64,000 nt of DNA from Nageia nagi (lineage: Eukaryota; Pinophyta): positions 172,422,001-172,486,000 of the forward strand of contig JBITNC010000001.1 of assembly GCA_050084985.1 (NCBI GenBank), read 5' to 3'. Position 1 is the first letter of the stretch. Every line of letters starts with the position of its first letter. The notes below the pieces were generated by a model. That model was not told where the DNA came from and did not search any database. It saw only the letters and a list, made by a program, of their open reading frames with translations. Below are positions 35,800-46,400 of the stretch, one piece after another. The position numbers and the translations under genes were made by a program.

Positions 35800-37420
35800 G
35801 TACCCATTTATTATATCATTTTCTTGATAGTGTTTGATATGATGTTGTAGACTTATATTCATTGATGGATGATATATTATATTCATTTTTTTATCATGGT
35901 GATCATGATTGGGATGGCATGGATACCTAGGTGATGAACACCATGATTATTAATTTTTGATATATACATTTGTGATGATATATTTGGATACTTGTGTTTA
36001 TGGTAATATATTGATGAGTTGTTATTTTGATATTATCATGTGTTATGTTATGAATAATGAGTTTAGGGTTATATTTAATTTTAATTTTGTATATCATTAT
36101 GATGGATTATTGATGTTAATTTATATTATGTTTCATGATAATAATATCTAATATTTTGATGGATGAATGGTTCCTATATGATGTGATCATTTAATTTGTT
36201 ATAGCTCATTAAATTACTTATTATATTTTGGATTATATTTTATTAATAGTAGTACATAATCAAATATCATCATTTTCTATTTTCTTGGTCATTTATACAC
36301 ATGGCATAATGTATGTATGTAAAATGGTATGAACATACAAATCGATATATGTATGAATGTATAGTGCTATGGATGTACACTTATGGATAAGTGAATATGA
36401 ATGGATGATATAACTATTTGAATGTCAAACATAACAATCAAGTTAACCTACCAAGATTATAATAATGACATATATGTATAATAGAATGAAATGAATGTAT
36501 AATATAATAAATGAGTATATAATAAATAATATATTCACACTAATTTCATCAAATAATATTTCATTTCGATTTCATCTACTAAGGATGATATAAAACAAAG
36601 TTGTAATACACTTAAGTGTATTATGAACTCATGTGTGTGTAATGGCATTCATTTTATTCTTTTAACACTCACCAACTTAATGTTTCAAGAGCATAAAATA
36701 TGTAAGTTGATTATTTGTATAAAACATGTAGAGGTCCATTGTAAATACTAGACATGTCACCTCTTTGTAAGGTATACCTCACTGCCATATGGTTGTCCAT
36801 AACCTTAGTGAAGACTAACCCCTAGATCCCATTACAACCTTGCTCTATTACTGATTAGGCATCCATAGCCCTGATAGAGGATACTTTAATCATCCAAGAA
36901 TTCTACTTTTCTCTTTCTTTCTTTTTTTTGAATCTTTTTTCTATCTATATATTTTTTCTTCCTATCTTTTCTTTCTATCCTATCTCTTAGGTTCAAGATG
37001 AAGTGAAATAATAGGATGAATAATCACTCAAAATCATGCTCAAGGAACATCAACTTTTTGATTTTTTTGAGATTTAAAATGTGTAAAAATTTATGAGTTC
37101 ATAATATTCTAAAAATGTATCAAGGTTATATTTGTTTATCATCCAAAATTTTAGAAATCTTACAAAATATATTTTGAAAAATAAGATATGAATATTATAC
37201 TCATAAACTACTTCTTTATTTATATGTACAGCTATATATATGATGTATAATGTATATGTATATCTTGGTAAATTACTATGATTATCATATTTGACACTTA
37301 ATAGTTTTATGATGATGGAAGTAGTGAACTAGATGAACATAATGGTATGGTATGAACACCTAGGGTAGTGCACCCCAATAGCCAAGACACTTTACAAATA
37401 ATTTTTTGAGTGTGTGTATG

Positions 37421-37451
<31 letters not shown>

Positions 37452-37560
37452 TTTGGTTTTTTATAATTTTATAATTTTTTTGGTCTTTGATAATAAATAA
37501 TATTTTTTAAATCATCTTCTACTTGTACATAATAGATTCCATGTTAGGTGAGGGTTTGTA
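35800..37560. other. AT-rich DNA without a recognised feature
   Basis: No domain, LTR pair or RNA gene seen. It may contain the missing left (3') LTR of the minus-strand gypsy to its right, but no matching partner was found near 52-53 kb. Confidence 0.4.
37411..37453 (+). repeat. (TA)n/(TATG)n microsatellite
   Basis: GTGTGTATG followed by about 10 TA units and then TATG/GTAT repeats. A similar compound tract is at 55,228-55,262. Confidence 0.9.
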
Positions 37561-37599
37561 GTAGATGACTATGAGAGATGGGATGAAAATGATAGCGAG

Positions 37600-39849
37600 T
37601 ATGAATAGTATAATCAACATACTAATGTGTGGCATGACAAGTGATAGACACAAAAAGTATGAAGTATCAATAAAAAAAATGTTTATGGATATTACATGAG
37701 CAACGGTGAGTTCATCAAAAGACTCCTAAGAATGAAAGGATGATAGACCACAAAATTTAATGAGTCTACAAATAAATGGATTAACACAAGCATTAATCAT
37801 AATCTTCCATATGAAATCTGATCTAAAAAATAAATAGATGAGGTTTTGGAGAAACACTTCTTTAGGTATGTCATAAATTACGTAGGTTCCCCAACATGGT
37901 CCATGATAAATACTCATGCTTAACCAAAAGAAATCTTTTAGAATATTATAAGCATGATTAGATCTATCTAATACACTCAATAATATTTTCATAGACAAAA
38001 TATTATTTTGAACACCATCAAGTAACTTAAAAAAATGGCATGTGTCTGCATCTAATGATAGGACCTAGCTCTCTATATGGTCACTCGGGAATGTACAAGG
38101 TGAACATGGGATAAAAAGGGAAGATAATTATCAAGGAGTTAGTGGAATATGAAATGGATAGGATACCTCCTAATTCATAGGTCCATAAATACAATGAGGA
38201 TGACTCATGATTCTTGTATTTGTAATGCAATAACCACCTGCAACATTATATGTAAATTTCAAAAATTGCATAAGATTTATAAATACATAATATATATAAA
38301 GCTTTTATTTGCATGAAGATAATTAATAGGCATGCAAATATCAAGCAATATGTATACAACACACACATATATAAAAGATACATTTCTATTTATTTTTTAT
38401 ATTTTTTCAATATTTTTTAATTTTTTTTTGTTAGAGCAACTAACAACCTTTGAATGATGCTAGTAAACAAATTTTCTACAAATAACCTAACATCCATGAT
38501 CTAGGAAGTAATAGTAAGGAGATCTCAATCGGAGGTGAAAAGGACCTTGTCCTAAAATAGATGGTTGGGAATGAATGGGTTACGAAATGAATGGTGGGAG
38601 TAGTGGTTTAGGTTTTCACTTAAACTATCTGATGACTCTCTTAGGTTTCTTAAATGAAGTTGAAGCTCCAATATGTACCTTAACAAGAATAAAAAATGAA
38701 GGTATGTATGTAGGATGTAGTGAAATGGGAGGTGGTGGACTTGGTGGTAATGGAGAAGTCCACAATGAGAAGTATGGAATGAGGCTCCCTACAAAAACAC
38801 CAAAACTTCTATCATCAATGATATTAGAACAATATTCCTAGCTAACATTTTTAATTCATTTTAATTTATCTAGATGTTGACTAATTCGTTCAAATCATGC
38901 TTTCACATTCAAAGGATTATTCACACAATAATTATTACTAAATAATAAACTATAATTATATACAATTTCATCTTTTAGAAAGGATGGCATAAGATATGAT
39001 AATACTTTATCAAAAACAACTGAATTCAAAATAAAATGATGTCCCATAAATTTGATATGAATATCTTCAACGTAATCTATCACAATTTTGTTTTTTTTAT
39101 AAGGCCAATGTAGATGAAACCATTGTAATGAACTCATTTTAGATTCTTTTTCCATCCACATTTATGGTGCCTTTACTTTATTTGCAATATTTAAACCATT
39201 TCTTTTTACTTCACATATATTTGATATACAATTTTTAAAGTATTTCATGGCTATCACTAATTGCATTTCTTTAGGTAAATCAAGGAAATGTGCCATAAAT
39301 GTAGGAGGAGTTTTTTGAAGTAATTGTATGTAAACATCTCCTTTATATCTATCCCTAATTTTTTTACCAATCTAGTCAAACTAAAAATGTACTTTTTTAG
39401 GAACTTCTAACCTTTTGGTTATTACTATTTTTTTGGGATGGTCACAAGACAAAGGAGATATGAACCTTGACTTTACTCGAAAAAATCATTTATTGATATT
39501 TCTTTTGAATCTTTTTTATTTCCTAGGTATGGGAACAAACAAAGGATAAAAATCATATATTAACTTTTTATGACACAAATTTCCTACAAACTGATTCATC
39601 CAAGTCATGATTGGATGTAAGCTTTGCAGATCTTGAGATGTAACATCTAAAACTCAATCATTAAAAGTGCAATCAAGTATGAGTTTGGGTGCTATAGTAG
39701 GCTAGTACAAGTACAACAAATTTATTTTATGTACTTTCTCATTATAATGATAAAAACCTTAGAAATATATGGTCCTATCTAGGTAAATTTCAAGATTTTT
39801 ATCTTTAATACATATTTTTCAACCATCAAATGTACCTAGACAATGCCTC
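37600..39849 (-). pseudogene. Extra region downstream of integrase, distal part
   Basis: Function not recognised. Minus-strand frames conserved in both copies include LYW/LYL-PTIAPKLILDCTFND near 39,690-39,640 and WMNQFVGNLCHKKLIYDFYP near 39,600-39,540. They also include SLQWFHLHWPYKKNKIVIDY with VEDIHIKFMGHHFILNSVVF (open at 39,161-38,895), and LLSVLDRSNHAYNILKDFFW (open at 37,998-37,726). Copy 2 has matching stretches in the same order (61,878-62,156 and 60,280-60,609 among them), so this was one coding region of perhaps 500 or more codons. A proline-rich minus-strand segment lies near 38,740-38,700. No retroviral domain is seen. Known Tat elements can carry extra ORFs; whether this equals one of them is untested. 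Confidence 0.6.
38575..38841 (+). other. Conserved opposite-strand open frame, copy 1
   Basis: 88 codons, antisense to the gypsy element: starts MGYEMNGGSSGLGFHLNYLM and includes a Gly-rich run (EMGGGGLGGNGE) and YGMRLP. The paralogue at 60,970-61,248 keeps the same start, length and order of residues. Antisense ORFs before the 3' LTR are known from Tat elements such as Retand, so a real gene is possible. The alternative is that it is the shadow of a Pro-rich sense frame, which is also open over part of this stretch. Not decided. Confidence 0.35.
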
Positions 39850-40188
39850 TGTTGGAACTATTTCTAACATTATTCTTAAGTATTACATTATTAGGATTAA
39901 TTAATTTGGACTTATATATTCCTAAGTCTAAACATTAGCATGTGAGGAATATTTAGTCAAGGTTGACCATATTCCATAGTTAGCCTATTAGTTAGCCAAA
40001 GCCTAGGGAATATATTTGGAAAATCCATACTTAATTGTACATAGATTGTGAGGTTGTAATGTGTAGGATTTGTTTTAGTTTTTATTCTTTGTATTTATGT
40101 GCAACAACTATTGTTATGTTGTAGTTTCTTCTATGAAGCTATAAAGCCATGTAATTCCATTCAGTAATATAGAACGTGCAAGTTCACA
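39850..40188 (+). mobile_element. 5' LTR of copia-like element
   Basis: 339 bp, TGTTGGAACTATTTCTAACA to AGTTCACA. Same length and order as the 3' LTR at 43,348-43,686, with roughly 35-40 differences by eye. Confidence 0.95.
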
Positions 40189-40206
40189 TTGTGGTATTAG
40201 AGTGGA
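40189..40206 (+). promoter_or_regulatory. Primer-binding site (initiator tRNA-Met type)
   Basis: TTGTGGTATTAGAGTGGA follows the LTR end. The standard copia site is TGGTATCAGAGC; the change CAG to TAG is a C-to-T transition. It fixes the plus orientation of the element. Confidence 0.85.
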
Positions 40207-41683
40207 ATCGATCATAGGATTAGAGTGGGTGAAGTATTAAAGGATCTTATCAAGCTCCTCAAGGGATGTCATCAGAAATATTGAGCTTGTGTATGCATTG
40301 TAAATAATTTATCAATTCTTGCAAGTGTGAGATCCAAAGCCTGTGGAGAAATTCTTATTCCAATGGGAGTAAAGAGGTTGTTTGTGAAGAAAAGCAACTG
40401 GAGAAGCATCGATGGAGTCTTAAAGTAGACAATGTGGAGGCTATGATAAGCCCAAAATATACAAAGTTTGAAGGGATCATAAATCCATACCAATGAGGAG
40501 AAAAGAAGATGATAGAGTGAGGTAAAGCCAGATACCTGTGTGCTACATTTGTAGACTCATTGTCAATCTATGAAGAGAAATTCATCTTCCAATAGTCGAA
40601 GAGATATACTACGAAAAAAATATTTGTACCAAGGAGAAGTGTAGACTACATATTGAATATTATGTAAATTCCATCTTTTGATCATGAAAGAAGCTGTGTG
40701 AGGTAGTTGAGAAGTGCACAAAGATTATTGCCATTGAAACCTACATCTAAAAGGAGTGCAACGCAAAGGAAATAAGGGTTGCATGAGAAAGCCATGATGA
40801 TGTACATAATTGAATTTTAAAAATAATGACCTACCAAAGGAGAAAAATAGATCCTACATGCATGAGGAATGCTACACATAGGTGAAAAGTAAGCTTAGAA
40901 CATTACGTGAAGGAGATCTGCATGCATTGTAGATGTTTGAAGGAGAGGAAGAATATTATCTATAGCAAGAAACTTGTACAAAGGAGACTCTTGCATTTAC
41001 TTGCAAAGGATATGAACTAATTCTCACTTCAGTACATGTGCTGCGAGTGTTGGGAAACATGAATTGATCTAGTTGGTCTACTGTTGTTTTTTATTTTATT
41101 TGGTGAAGTAGTGTTAATCCCACATTGAGAAGGGAATCCCACACTTAGATTCATGAGGTTTTTGATTGTAATGCACAACCTAAGGTCAGCCATACATAAG
41201 GCAAAGAAAAGGCTCATTTATTATGAAGACTATATTCAAGTTTAGAGACTACTAGACAATTGTGTGCCCCCTGCATGTATTGGTCTCCTAGCTATTCACA
41301 AGTGCAATGTGTATTGCATCTTAGATCTGTCCATTGAATAACTTGTTTGTGTCTATGGTGTGCATGACGTGAGGAACTACTGCAAGGAGTCACTAGGAAA
41401 AGTGAATTGATATGTTGGTCTGCTACTGTTATTGAATCCATGTAGAGGAAGTCCACCTATGGAGCAACCCCTATGCACCCCAGTAGAAGTGTTTGTAATT
41501 TGGATACTGGTAATTTTATCCTACAGAAGGGAGATGCATAAAGATGAATTGCAAATAAGCCTCCAATTATAGATAGAAATAATTTTGAAGAGTCACTAGA
41601 GGTATTATACAAAAAAAAAAGTGTTTAATTTTTTTAATGGAAAAATAGAAACCTTAACACAATAGTAATTAAAGACTACTATT
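40207..41683 (+). other. Untranslated leader of copia-like element
   Basis: About 1.5 kb without a domain. Purine-rich, with loosely repeated phrases such as AAGGAGAAGTG, GTAGTTGAGAAGTGC and TACCAAAGGAGAAA. Long leaders are common in large non-autonomous retrotransposons. Confidence 0.5.
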
Positions 41684-41884
41684 GTGCATCCAAAATTAAA
41701 TTGGAGAGTGATGGAAGGCATGTTTGAATACTTATATATTCCAAGATTTGATAAACAATATGAAAATTTCTTAGCTCTTATGGATTTAAGGAGAGTTGTT
41801 GGAGATAATTTATCTCTCATTGCAAAATATAAGGTGGCCAAAATGGCTTGGAAAGCCTTAGAAGATGCTTATGGGTGTGATTAA
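41684..41884 (+). pseudogene. Gag-like fragment in copia-like element
   Basis: 66 codons with LNWRVMEGMFEYLYIPRFDK and KYKVAKMAWKALEDAYG. The second part resembles the T-A-K-E-A-W-x-x-L-E-x-x-Y/F pattern of copia Gag (UBN2 family). The similarity is short, and no zinc knuckle follows. It may be the remains of the Gag of the autonomous relative. Confidence 0.45.
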
Positions 41885-41889
41885 TACAC

Positions 41890-42317
41890 TCATGAAGATT
41901 ATATGAGCAAGGGGGAGCCTTCCCTTGATGAATAACTATATTCTTGTTGTGAGCAACCACTTATTTTTAAAGAGTCTTATTATGAAGGCTGATGTGAAGA
42001 TCCTTGTTTTAAATATCCTTATGAAGGATTTTTTGAAGACATGTATTATGAAGAAGGCATGCATGATGATGAATTCTTCCTTGAAGAGGAAGCCTTGTAT
42101 GATGAAGAGCCTAGTGAGAGGCCTTGTCAACCTCTTATGGGAATGGAATATTGTAATGATATTCACATTGATCATAAGGAGAATGAATACTTCATGGAGG
42201 AAGCTTATGAAGAAGGCATATTGTGAACATGGATATCTCATGGAGGAGGCATGTCATGAAGAGTATCTCATGGAGGAGGCACCATATCAAAATTTTGTGG
42301 ATTCACATCATGGATAA
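41890..42317 (+). pseudogene. Acidic Tyr/Glu-rich frame of unknown function
   Basis: Not recognised. In one frame (to about 42,226) it reads a Tyr-Glu-Glu-rich protein: MYYEEGMHDDEFFLEEEALY then DEEPSERPCQPLMGMEYC. After a frameshift near 42,200 the repeat unit YLMEEACHEEYLMEEAPY follows, encoded by two near-identical stretches around CTCATGGAGGAGGC (42,238 and 42,267). No catalytic motif. It is the main coding remnant of the element together with the following frame. Confidence 0.45.
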
Positions 42318-42332
42318 CAAATCATTCTAGTG

Positions 42333-42803
42333 ATGGAGAATGTTGAATACAAGAAGCATTGTTGGCTCCCTTATGATGAAGACCACTCACATGGAGTGAA
42401 TAAAAATGAAGAGTGCTCCATGGATCTCAAGGGGGAGATAGAAAATACTAAGATCGCCATTGATGGAATTCATGGTGAAATGGAGGCATCAAAAGAGCTT
42501 GAGAGTTGTCTTATAGAGGAAATAATGTGCAAAGAGGAACTATGGGAATTCCTTATCATGAATGAAGAAATTATTACTTCAAAAGCAACATCAAAGGAAA
42601 TCTTATGGACATCTACTCACCAAAATATCATTAGAGGTTATGATTTCTTATTTTTTGGCTTATTTAATAATGTTACTAATGAATGTTTGTTGATTAGATG
42701 TGTAAAGGATAGATTGAAGGCTATTGAGAATGGAGGAGAATGTATTATCATGGCATTGCTTGAAGATTGTCTCATAGAGACAACATTGAAAAGTCTTCCT
42801 TAG
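42333..42803 (+). CDS. Hypothetical acidic protein in copia-like element
   Basis: Open for 156 codons from ATG 42,333 (an in-frame GTG precedes it). Reads MENVEYKKHCWLPYDEDHSH at the N-terminus, then a Glu/Lys-rich helical region (KGEIENTKIAIDGIHGEMEA, KELESCLIEEIMCKEELWEF) and a hydrophobic patch (YDFLFFGLFNNV). Same phase as the acidic repeat before it, separated by a single TAA at 42,315, so both may have been one protein. No known family. It is the longest open frame in the element. An intact long frame in such decayed DNA is notable, but expression cannot be judged. Confidence 0.4.
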   Translation: MENVEYKKHCWLPYDEDHSHGVNKNEECSMDLKGEIENTKIAIDGIHGEMEASKELESCLIEEIMCKEELWEFLIMNEEIITSKATSKEILWTSTHQNIIRGYDFLFFGLFNNVTNECLLIRCVKDRLKAIENGGECIIMALLEDCLIETTLKSLP

Positions 42804-43334
42804 GAGAAGATAATGATTGTGAAAATGGGTCATTTGGACTCAAATAAAAATGATGAATGTAAAACCTTAGTAAGGTGTGATTTTTTGAGTAAAAACTTTG
42901 TGTGAGGAGCAACATTTGGTTACATATGTAATAATCCAAAACATGGCTATGTTTTGTTTGAAAATTTTTGTAAAGGTTGCAAAGAGTGTTATGATGTACA
43001 ATCATCTATGTGAGATGATTAACACATACTCATGTGGAGTATGGAAATATGATGTAAAATCATGGTTTTATAATCATCAAAGAGATGAGAGAATTAACAC
43101 ATATAGAAAGAATTTTATTGAAAGGGGAGCTACTCAACAAAAGGAGGCACTTATTAGTTTGCATGAAGGAGGAGAAACATTAACAACGGAGTAGATCCCA
43201 CATGGAGAGTGGAAGGAGTACCAAAGCCTATTTTATGTATTTTTTTATTTTCTTTTGTATGATTGGAGGAAACAAAAAAGATTATGTTTCTTCCAACTTT
43301 ATGATGCCTAAGAACTTGCATGAGTCACTTAGCA

Positions 43335-43347
43335 TCAAAGGGGATAA
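43335..43347 (+). promoter_or_regulatory. Polypurine tract
   Basis: CAAAGGGGATAA immediately before the 3' LTR, the plus-strand DNA primer for the copia-like element. Confidence 0.85.
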
Positions 43348-43686
43348 TGTTGGAACTATTTCTAACATTATTCCTAAGTCATAAGTTATTAGGATTAATT
43401 AAATAGAACTTATATATTCCTAAGTCCAAACATTAGCATGTGAGGAATATTTGGTCAAGGTTGACCATATTCTATAGTTAGCCTATTTGTTAGTCAAGGC
43501 CTTGGGAATATATTTGGATAATCCATACTTATTTGTACATTGATTTTGAGGTTGTAATGTGTAGGATTATTTTTGGTTGTTGTTCTTTGTATTTACGTGC
43601 AACAACTATTGTTGTGTTGTAGCTTCTTCCATGAAGCTATAAAGCCATGTAATTTCATTTAATAATATAGAATATGCAAGTTCATA
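43348..43686 (+). mobile_element. 3' LTR of copia-like element
   Basis: 339 bp, TGTTGGAACTATTTCTAACA to AGTTCATA (terminal CA decayed to TA). Followed by GCATC, the right copy of the target duplication. Confidence 0.95.
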
Positions 43687-43691
43687 GCATC

Positions 43692-44000
43692 AAGGCTATA
43701 TCCCTTTGTATATCAATGGGTAATTGAAGAACATTTTGTGCTTCTTAAAAAGTGAATTCTATGAGTCTTAATATGGCTCTATCTCCCATATATTTAGACT
43801 TCTCAAACCATGGTTCTTTCTTTATTCCTTTTCTTTCAAGCGACATGTGAACACTCTTAATCCTTTTGATTTCCATTTTTTAAATTCATTTATTTTTATT
43901 AGTTTATTATGAGGCTTTTATTCTCTTTATCTAAATATTTACAATATATACATAAAGAAAATAAAGTAATTTTAACTATAAAAAGGGCAAAGATGCATGA
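43692..44000 (-). pseudogene. Extra region downstream of integrase, proximal part
   Basis: Minus-strand frame with LRVFTCRLKEKE and QLPIDIQRDIAL, matching RLFTCHWKEEE in copy 2 near 62,390 and continuous with 39,849 once the copia-like insertion is disregarded. This is the start of the unidentified region described at 37,600-39,849. Confidence 0.55.
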
Positions 44001-44049
44001 TATTTTTTGGTTCATGCTCTTCATTACCTTCAAGATTAGCTAAGTGATA

Positions 44050-45374
44050 TGCTCATGAACCAAACTTTATTTTAATTATGTAAGGTCCTAACTAGTTAGG
44101 GGTAAATTTATCACATAGTTGCCTTTCCATCCACAAACTTTGTTGATTTTCTTTTAGTACTAGATCTACTATATTGAATTCACAAATTTTAAGCCTTTTA
44201 TCAAAATCTTATTTAATACTATTTTGATAGGTATGCATGTGTTCTAATGCATTAACTTATATTTTATAAAAAACCAACAATTGGTCTAATCTTGTTTAAC
44301 AAGTTGCTTCACTTATGATGTAATCTTGTAAAGTAATTTGTTAAGAGAATATTTCTATTTCTAAGGGTAAAACTAGCTCTAACCCATAAATTAGAGAAAA
44401 TGGGATTGCCCCAATAGAAGTTCTAATTTTGGTGTGATAATCCCATAAAGCATGTGGAATCCTTGCATATCAATCTCTATGAGAGTTGTAAACTATTTTG
44501 ATCAGAATACTATGAATAGTTTTATTTGTAGCCTCATCTTATTCATTACCTTGGTGATAATAGGGTGTTGAAAATCTAATTTGAATATGATACCCTTTGC
44601 ATAAAGCTAATACTCCTTTTTTCTTGAAATTATTTCCATTATCTATGACAATTTGAGTAGGAATTAGAAAATGATAAATGATATGATGCTTTAAGAATTT
44701 TGCTATCTTTCATCCTTTTTTGAAATCATAGGAATAGCTTCCACCCATTTCATGAATTATTTTGTAGTTGTTATCATAAACTTATGACCTCATGAGGAAA
44801 TAAGAGATATTTGACCTATCAGATCTACTAACCATCTCAAAAATGGCCATAATTATTGCATGTGTTGTAATGCTTGCAATGGTTGATTAAAAAAATTACA
44901 ATGTTGTTGATATTTGATGCATTTATTAGCATATTCTATGAAATCATGCTCCATGGTAGGCCAATAATATCTTATACATATTAGCTATTTTGTTATTATG
45001 GGACCATTAAAATTCGCTTCACATTTTCAATAATGTGCACATGAGATTACAATTTTTCAATCCATTGATTTTAAACATCTAAGTAATATTTCATCAAAAC
45101 CTTTATGATATAGGACATCCCCTAGCATACAAAAATGAGAATATTTTAACTTGAACACTTTCTTATCCAATTTTATTGAATTAATAGATAGGATTCCATC
45201 TCTTAAGAATTTTACTAGTTGGATATGCCATAAATTTTTATCTTCCATTGTAATATCAAGAACTGCATGTTCTACCCCACCCATTTCTAATGAGGATTGA
45301 GTAATTTGAACTATCTTAATGTGAATGGTTTGTTGATGAGGGTTTTCAATTATCAAATATCCAATTGAATCCAT
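44050..45374 (-). pseudogene. Gypsy integrase, decayed
   Basis: The segment at 45,374-45,057 is the linker and start of integrase: NPHQQTIHIKIVQITQSSLE, GILSIN and MLGDVLYHKGFDEILLRCLK. The HHCC zinc finger follows with RYYWPTMEHDFIEYANKCIK near 45,000-44,920. The catalytic core shows VDLIGQISLISS, HKFMITTTK and KWVEAIPM, then the second-Asp region IVIDNGNNFK near 44,650. The stretch FSTPYYHQGNE near 44,560 holds the Glu region. The C-terminal part reads TKIRTSIGAIPFSLIYGLEL then LPLEIEI near 44,410-44,350, and YQNSIK, a stop, DFDKRLK. The domain order is complete, but at least ten stops or shifts break it. Confidence 0.85.
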
Positions 45375-45410
45375 GGCATCAATGAATCTATTGGTTTACC
45401 TTGGTGCTAC

Positions 45411-45570
45411 TTATAGGTCATATTTTTGAAATGATTGTAACAAGTTATCTACCAATTTTTTGTATTTTTGGAGTAAAGGTTTTTTTCTGCTTATAGGTCA
45501 TATTTTTGGAAATGATTATAACAGGTTATCCATCAATTTTTTGTATTTTTTGAGTAAAGGTTATTTACAT
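45411..45570 (-). repeat. 80-bp tandem duplication inside pol
   Basis: TTATAGGTCATATTTTTG recurs at 45,411 and 45,491, and the 80-bp units match at most positions. It duplicates the linker between the second RNase H and integrase. Copy 2 shows a single version of this stretch near 63,953-64,000, so the duplication arose in copy 1 only, though copy 2 is cut by the window edge. Confidence 0.8.
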
Positions 45571-45574
45571 TAAA

Positions 45575-45812
45575 AAATCCCTTTAACCTAATTTACGATC
45601 AATAATAAATCACCAATGAATTTAACCTTCCTTAGTTTCAACTTCATGATGGTCTTTATGGCTAATATCAAGGCTTCATATTCAACATTATTATTTGTGC
45701 ATGGAAAATTAAGTTTGAAGGAATAAGGTATGGGGGAACCTTGAGGTGTGACAAACATGAATCTCGCACCTCCATTTTTTTCATATATCGATCCATCAAA
45801 GTATATTACCAT
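45575..45812 (-). pseudogene. Second (Tat-type) RNase H
   Basis: Open for 74 codons: MVIYFDGSIYEKNGGARFMF, then PIPYSFKLNFPCTNNNVEYE and ALILAIKTIMKLKLRKVKFI, then GDLLLIVN. The catalytic Asp of YFDGS, the Glu of EYEA and the Asp of GD are all present; canonical GDSQLVV has become GDLLLIV. This added RNase H, related to cellular type I enzymes, is the defining mark of the Tat lineage. The C-terminal end is lost in frameshifts near 45,580. Confidence 0.85.
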
Positions 45813-46005
45813 ATCTCAATGTTCTTTAGAATCAATAGGAATTTCTATCTCATCTTATTGGAAAACATGTTCATTTTATAATTCAATTATGAGTGGTTTA
45901 TCATCATATAAATGTGCTTTCATAAGACAATCAGCTATGACTTGATATTTGATCAATTTTTGACTTATGAATTATAAATCAAATTTGGTCAAATGCATAA
46001 TCCAT

Positions 46006-46400
46006 TTAGATGTCCCTATATTTAAATGGATCTGCTTTAGCAATTACATATGTGGTATGATTTAGCATGTAATGTCTCAACTTCTTAGTTGCGAATACCA
46101 TGGCTAAATATAACTTTTTCATGTATACATACTTAATTTCATAGATGAATAAAGTTTGAATAAGATAATAAGTAGCTTGTTCTTTATTATTTTCATTCTT
46201 TTGACAAAGCATAGTTCACAATGCTAATTGTATGGCAAATGTGTAAAGTAGGAATGGTTACCCTTCCTTAGGTGGGAATAAAACTAGAGGTGATAAAAGT
46301 AACATTTTATTTCATAAAATGTTCTTATTTTCATTTCCCTAGTGAAATGTATCCCCTTTTTGCACAACTTATTGAAAGGTTTACACTTATCAAATAATTG
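46006..46400 (-). pseudogene. Gypsy RNase H (first)
   Basis: The best part, open at 46,212-46,006, reads KEQATYYLIQTLFIYEIKYV then LYLAMVFATKKLRHYMLNHT and IAKADPFKYRDI. The family form is EQAIYYLSKTF, CLALVWATKKLRHYM and IAKMDPLKYIF. Upstream coding is broken. It would remove the RNA template during reverse transcription. Confidence 0.85.

Larger units (their letters stand above)
39850..43686 (+). mobile_element. Copia-like non-autonomous LTR retrotransposon
   Basis: 3,837 bp with two LTRs of 339 bp each, primer-binding site, polypurine tract and a five-base target duplication GCCTC (39,845-39,849) / GCATC (43,687-43,691). It encodes no protease, integrase or RT; only a weak Gag-like segment and acidic frames are open. 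Its PBS (TGGTATTAGAG; typical copia TGGTATCAGAGC, initiator Met tRNA) places it with Ty1/copia. LTRs differ at roughly one base in ten by eye, so the insertion is old. The paralogous gypsy copy at 62.24 kb lacks it, giving the empty site. Confidence 0.92.

Noticed and set aside
36300-37560. Possible left LTR of Tat copy 1
   Set aside because: No TG...CA segment here matches anything in 51.8-53.2 kb by eye; a dot plot would be needed.
41936-42241. 101-codon minus-strand open frame with repeated Phe/Ile
   Set aside because: It is the antisense shadow of the acidic Tyr/Glu-rich repeat on the plus strand.
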